Part shown: piece by piece, positions 6,071 through 9,612 of the stretch
Layout of the letters: each line of letters starts with the position of its first letter
Position numbering within the stretch: the stretch's first letter is position 1
NCBI GenBank assembly: GCA_016281675.1
Contig: JAEEJD010000029.1
Coordinates: 1-9,612, forward strand
Reading direction: 5' to 3'
Length of the DNA: 9,612 nt
Source of the DNA: Lachnospiraceae bacterium
GTDB lineage: Bacteria > Bacillota_A > Clostridia > Lachnospirales > Lachnospiraceae
Notes under the pieces: generated by a model
Database searches by the model: none
Told to the model about the DNA's origin: nothing
The model's input: the letters and a program-made list of their open reading frames with translations, nothing else
Translations under genes and position numbers: made by a program

Positions 6071-7744
6071 ATGGAATTAACCGGTTCACAGATTGTAATG
6101 GAGTGTCTCCTTGAGCAGGGAGTGGATACCGTTTTCGGGTATCCGGGAGGTACGATCCTCAATATCTATGATGAGCTTTACAAATACAGTGACAAGATCA
6201 GGCACGTATTGACGAGCCATGAGCAGGGTGCGGCACATGCTGCGGACGGATATGCAAGAGCAACGGGTAAGGTCGGAGTATGTATGGCTACAAGCGGCCC
6301 CGGAGCCACGAATCTGGTAACGGGTATCGCAACGGCGTACATGGATTCGGTACCGCTTGTCGCTATAACCGCAAATGTCAATCTGCCGCTTCTTGGCAAA
6401 GATACTTTCCAGGAAGTTGATATTGCCGGTGTTACGATGCCTATTACAAAGCACGGTTATATCGTAAAGGATGTGAACGTTCTCGCGGATACGATCCGCA
6501 AGGCATTTGCGATCGCAAGATCCGGACGTCCCGGTCCCGTACTTGTTGATATAACGAAGGATGTTACCGCTGCAAAGTGTAAGTTTACGAAGAAGAAAGA
6601 ACCTGTAGTGATCGAAGTTCCCAAAAGATATACCGATAAGGATATCGAGACCGCGGTCAAACTTATTGAAAAGGCCAAGAAGCCTTATATATATGCAGGC
6701 GGAGGAGTGGTAATCTCCGGTGCATCAAAAGAGCTCGCCGAATTTGCACATAAGATCGATGCCCCCGTTTGCGATACGCTCATGGGCAAAGGAGGATTTG
6801 ACGGAAACGATCCGCTGTATACAGGAATGATCGGTATGCACGGAACAAAAGCATCAAACCTCGGCGTGAGCGAATGCGACCTTCTTGTTGCGATTGGTGC
6901 AAGATTCTCCGATCGTGTCATAGGTAACGCGGGCAAGTTCGCATCAAAGGCAAAGGTTCTTCATATTGATATAGATCCGGCAGAGATCAACAAGAACATC
7001 AAGACAACAGCAAGTGTTATAGGTGACGTCAAGGAGGTTCTTTCCGTACTCAATTCGAAACTGGAAAAACATTCGCATCCCGAATGGACAAAGCATATCG
7101 AAGAACTCAAGGAAAAATATCCTTTGAAATACGATACAAGCCGTCTGACATGTCCGTACGTTCTTGAAAAATTATATGAGGTAACGAAAGGTGAGGCTAT
7201 AATCACTACCGATGTCGGACAGCACCAGATGTGGGCGGCACAGTACTACAGGTACAAGGAACCCAGAACTTTCCTGTCTTCGGGTGGACTCGGAACGATG
7301 GGTTACGGACTTGGTGCATGTATCGGCGCAAAAGTCGGACGTCCCGACAAGATCGTCTGCAATATAGGCGGTGACGGCTGCTTCAGAATGAACATGAACG
7401 AACTTGCAACGGCAAGCAGATTCAATATTCCGATAATCCAGATCGTCATAAACAATTCGGTTCTCGGAATGGTAAGACAGTGGCAGACCCTGTTCTACGA
7501 AAAGAGGTATTCGAATACCGTGCTTACGGACAAGGTCGATTACTGTAAGGTGGCGGAAGGCCTCGGCTGTGCAGCCATCAGAGTAACGAAGAAGGAGGAG
7601 GTCGTTCCCGCGCTCAAGAAGGCGATTGAAATGAAAGCCCCCGTTATGATAGAATGTGTCATTGACAGTGACGATAAAGTGTTCCCGATGGTATCACCGG
7701 GTGCTGCGATATCCGAAGTGTTCGATGCTGATGATTTAGGCTGA
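6071..7744 (+). CDS. ilvB: Acetolactate synthase large (catalytic) subunit, biosynthetic type
   Basis: This is the thiamine-diphosphate enzyme that condenses pyruvate with pyruvate or 2-oxobutyrate, the first common step of branched-chain amino acid synthesis. It has 557 residues. Domain order: N-terminal pyrimidine-binding domain (about 1-165) with catalytic glutamate E51 in SHEQGAAHAADGYAR and SGPGATNLVTG; central FAD-type domain (about 190-325); C-terminal diphosphate-binding domain with GDG (434-436), 24 residues, then N461-N462. The GKDTFQEVDIAGVTMPITKH stretch and MVRQWQ are those of the anabolic enzyme rather than catabolic AlsS. GGAG at 6061-6064 precedes the ATG by 6 nt. It lies between ilvD (21-nt gap) and serC (15-nt gap). 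The regulatory small subunit ilvN/ilvH, often adjacent, is missing here and would have to be encoded elsewhere. Confidence 0.96.
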   Translation: MELTGSQIVMECLLEQGVDTVFGYPGGTILNIYDELYKYSDKIRHVLTSHEQGAAHAADGYARATGKVGVCMATSGPGATNLVTGIATAYMDSVPLVAITANVNLPLLGKDTFQEVDIAGVTMPITKHGYIVKDVNVLADTIRKAFAIARSGRPGPVLVDITKDVTAAKCKFTKKKEPVVIEVPKRYTDKDIETAVKLIEKAKKPYIYAGGGVVISGASKELAEFAHKIDAPVCDTLMGKGGFDGNDPLYTGMIGMHGTKASNLGVSECDLLVAIGARFSDRVIGNAGKFASKAKVLHIDIDPAEINKNIKTTASVIGDVKEVLSVLNSKLEKHSHPEWTKHIEELKEKYPLKYDTSRLTCPYVLEKLYEVTKGEAIITTDVGQHQMWAAQYYRYKEPRTFLSSGGLGTMGYGLGACIGAKVGRPDKIVCNIGGDGCFRMNMNELATASRFNIPIIQIVINNSVLGMVRQWQTLFYEKRYSNTVLTDKVDYCKVAEGLGCAAIRVTKKEEVVPALKKAIEMKAPVMIECVIDSDDKVFPMVSPGAAISEVFDADDLG

Positions 7745-7746
7745 TA

Positions 7747-7751
7747 GGAGG
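7747..7751 (+). promoter_or_regulatory. Ribosome binding site fixing the TTG start of serC
   Basis: GGAGG lies immediately after the ilvB stop codon and 8 nt before TTG at 7760. It supports a non-ATG start, since no in-frame ATG occurs before the conserved YNFSAGPA motif. Confidence 0.85.
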
Positions 7752-7759
7752 AGATTAAG

Positions 7760-8842
7760 TTGGAAAGAGTCTATAACTTTTCGGCAGGTCCCGCAGTTTT
7801 ACCCGAGGAAGTCCTCAAAGAAGCTGCAGATGAGATGCTCAATTACAAAGGAAGCGGCCAGTCGGTTATGGAGATGAGCCATCGATCGAAAGTGTTCGAC
7901 GGGATCATCAAAGAGGCCGAGGCGGATTTCAGAGATGTTCTCGGTATTCCCGACAATTACAAGGTACTGTTCCTTCAAGGAGGTGCTTCGCAGTTCTTTG
8001 CGGAAGTTCCGATGAACCTTATGAAGAACAAGAAGGCCGGATATATCATCACGGGACAGTGGGCCAAGAAGGCATTCGCTGAGGCAAAGCTTTACGGTGA
8101 GGCGGTTGAGCTTGCTTCTTCCGCGGACAAGACTTTTTCATATATTCCCGATTGCAGCGATCTTCCGATCACTGACGATATGGATTATGTTTACATTTGT
8201 GAAAACAATACGATATACGGAACAAAGTACAAGGAGCTTCCCAATACGAAGGGTAAGACGCTTGTTGCCGATGTAAGTTCATGTTTCCTGTCAGAACCCA
8301 TGGACGTAACAAAGTACGGTGTTGTTTACGGCGGCGTTCAGAAGAACGTAGGTCCTGCCGGCTGTGTTATCGCAGTCATCAGAGAAGATCTTATAACGGA
8401 TGATGTTCTTCCCGGAACTCCGACTCTCCTTAAGTGGAAGACTCAGGCCGATGCACTTTCGCTTTACAACACACCTCCGTGCTACACGATCTACATCTGC
8501 GGTAAGGTGTTCAAGTGGATCAAGAAGATGGGCGGCCTTGAAGTTATGAAAGAGCGTAACGAGAAGAAGGCTAAAGTGTTCTATGATTATCTCGATTCGT
8601 CAAAAATGTTCAAAGGTACTGTAGTTCCCAAGGACAGATCTCTGATGAACGCACCTTTTGTTACGGGTGATGCCGATCTTGATGCAAAGTTCATCAAAGA
8701 AGCGACCGATGCCGGATTCGTTAACCTTAAGGGTCACAAGACGGTAGGCGGAATGAGAGCGAGCATGTACAATGCGATGCCGATAGAAGGCGTTGAAAAG
8801 CTTGTTGCTTTCATGGAGAAGTTTGAAAAGGAGAATGCATGA
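7760..8842 (+). CDS. serC: Phosphoserine aminotransferase
   Basis: SerC is the PLP enzyme that converts 3-phosphohydroxypyruvate and glutamate to O-phosphoserine, the second step of serine synthesis; the same reaction type also serves pyridoxal phosphate synthesis in some bacteria. The protein has 360 residues, full length. It starts with TTG and reads MERVYNFSAGPAVLPEEVL, the standard SerC N-terminus. Seen: SHRSKVF; GGASQFFAEVPMNL; GQWAKKAF; ENNTIYGT; the VADVSS segment carrying the aspartate that contacts the PLP ring nitrogen; and GGVQKNVGPAG with the Schiff-base lysine K195. The stop overlaps the serA start by one base (TGATG), so SerC and SerA, which catalyse consecutive steps, are probably made in a coupled way. 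It follows ilvB by 15 nt. Confidence 0.97.
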   Translation: MERVYNFSAGPAVLPEEVLKEAADEMLNYKGSGQSVMEMSHRSKVFDGIIKEAEADFRDVLGIPDNYKVLFLQGGASQFFAEVPMNLMKNKKAGYIITGQWAKKAFAEAKLYGEAVELASSADKTFSYIPDCSDLPITDDMDYVYICENNTIYGTKYKELPNTKGKTLVADVSSCFLSEPMDVTKYGVVYGGVQKNVGPAGCVIAVIREDLITDDVLPGTPTLLKWKTQADALSLYNTPPCYTIYICGKVFKWIKKMGGLEVMKERNEKKAKVFYDYLDSSKMFKGTVVPKDRSLMNAPFVTGDADLDAKFIKEATDAGFVNLKGHKTVGGMRASMYNAMPIEGVEKLVAFMEKFEKENA

Positions 8843-9612
8843 TGTTTCGCTATACGTGTTTAAATCCCATTGCTCAGGTCGGACTCGACGGATTCGGCTC
8901 CGATTTTGCAAAAGTTGATGATATTAAGGATGCCGACGGTGTGCTTGTTCGTTCCGCATCAATGCACGAGATGGAGCTTCCCGATAAGCTTCTGTGCGTG
9001 GCAAGAGCAGGTGCCGGAGTCAACAACATTCCGCTTGATAAATGTGCCGAGAAAGGTATCGTTGTATTCAACACACCCGGCGCAAACGCCAACGGAGTAA
9101 AAGAGCTTGTGTTCGCGGGAATGTTTCTCGCATGCCGTGATATAGTAGGCGGTATAAACTGGGTTCATGATAACAAGGATAATCCGGATATCGCAAAGCT
9201 CGCAGAGAAAGAGAAGAAGAACTTCGCCGGTAACGAGATCATGGATAAGAAGCTCGGTATCATCGGTCTCGGAGCTATCGGTGTGAGAGTTGCAAATGCC
9301 GCAAAGCATCTCGGAATGGAAGTTTACGGATACGATCCTTATATTTCGGTTGATGCGGCATGGAATCTTTCAAGAGACATAAAGCATGTGCTCTCTGTTG
9401 ATGATATCTATGCAAACTGCGATATAATCACGATCCATGTTCCTCTCATGGATTCTACAAGAAATACGATCAATGCCGAAGCCGTCGATAAAATGAAGGA
9501 CGGTGTTGTGATTCTTAACTTCGCAAGGGATCTTCTTTGCGATGAGCAGGCAGTCATAGACGGTATCAAGAAGGGTAAGGTTGCAAAGTATGTATCGGAT
9601 TTCCCGAACCCT
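8842..9612 (+). CDS. serA: D-3-phosphoglycerate dehydrogenase (3' end outside window)
   Basis: SerA oxidises 3-phosphoglycerate to 3-phosphohydroxypyruvate with NAD, the first committed step of serine synthesis. The first 257 codons are present without a stop. Seen: an N-terminal substrate-binding part with LVRSASMHEM, ARAGAGVNNI (about 53-62) and NTPGANANGVKEL; the Rossmann NAD motif GLGAIG (142-147) followed by YGYDPY; CDIITIHVPL; and NFARDLLCDEQ, whose R229 matches the catalytic arginine of the D-2-hydroxyacid dehydrogenases. The catalytic Glu and His and any C-terminal ACT domain lie beyond the edge. The usual NxARG reads FARD here and the usual GVDN reads GVNN, so it belongs to a divergent subgroup. 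ATG occurs at both 8839 and 8842 in frame; I chose 8842, 8 nt after AAGGAG (8828-8833). The pairing with serC makes the SerA call firm over other dehydrogenases of the family. Confidence 0.93.
   Translation, partial: MFRYTCLNPIAQVGLDGFGSDFAKVDDIKDADGVLVRSASMHEMELPDKLLCVARAGAGVNNIPLDKCAEKGIVVFNTPGANANGVKELVFAGMFLACRDIVGGINWVHDNKDNPDIAKLAEKEKKNFAGNEIMDKKLGIIGLGAIGVRVANAAKHLGMEVYGYDPYISVDAAWNLSRDIKHVLSVDDIYANCDIITIHVPLMDSTRNTINAEAVDKMKDGVVILNFARDLLCDEQAVIDGIKKGKVAKYVSDFPNP

Noticed and set aside
1..9612. A novel defence, mobile or RNA-based system
   Set aside because: Every stretch over 300 bases is accounted for by a recognisable conserved gene; no repeat arrays, integrases, transposases, structured RNAs or unknown large genes were seen.

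Overview
The window looks like ordinary chromosome from a Gram-positive member of the Clostridia, most likely Lachnospiraceae. This is inferred from the clostridial style of the IlvD, IlvB, SerC and SerA proteins, strong GGAGG ribosome binding sites, two TTG starts and a moderate GC content. No search could be run, so the taxonomic call is inference. Coding is dense and nearly all on the + strand. I see no mobile element, CRISPR array, tRNA or rRNA, no sign of horizontal transfer, and no convincing undescribed system.

Layout: (1) Positions 1-566 on the - strand hold the first 188 codons of a PotA-like ABC transporter ATPase; its 3' part lies outside the window. (2) Positions 567-747 are a divergent regulatory region with a promoter for each direction and a small palindrome beside the + promoter. 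(3) Positions 748-3892 are a tightly overlapping three-gene run: a seven-bladed beta-propeller lactonase-family protein, an exported VanY-type D,D-carboxypeptidase, and tRNA-guanine transglycosylase (tgt). (4) yajC (3974-4306) has its own good promoter and is followed by a strong intrinsic terminator hairpin (4331-4360). (5) Positions 4379-9612 are a run of amino-acid biosynthesis genes, ilvD, ilvB, serC and serA, with gaps of 21 and 15 nt and a 1-nt overlap. serA runs off the right edge.

How the genes fit together: ilvB and ilvD encode two of the common steps of valine, leucine and isoleucine synthesis. serC and serA encode two of the three steps from 3-phosphoglycerate to serine. The acetolactate synthase small subunit (ilvN), ilvC, ilvE and serB are not in the window. 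tgt-yajC is a common bacterial neighbourhood, normally continuing to secDF, but here yajC is followed by the terminator and the ilv-ser run.

The points most worth a second look are regulatory. The yajC-ilvD terminator sits so close to ilvD that no promoter fits after it, so the four-gene run either depends on read-through or has a promoter I did not recognise. The divergent potA/lactonase control region is the second. The lactonase-VanY-tgt gene order is also unusual.
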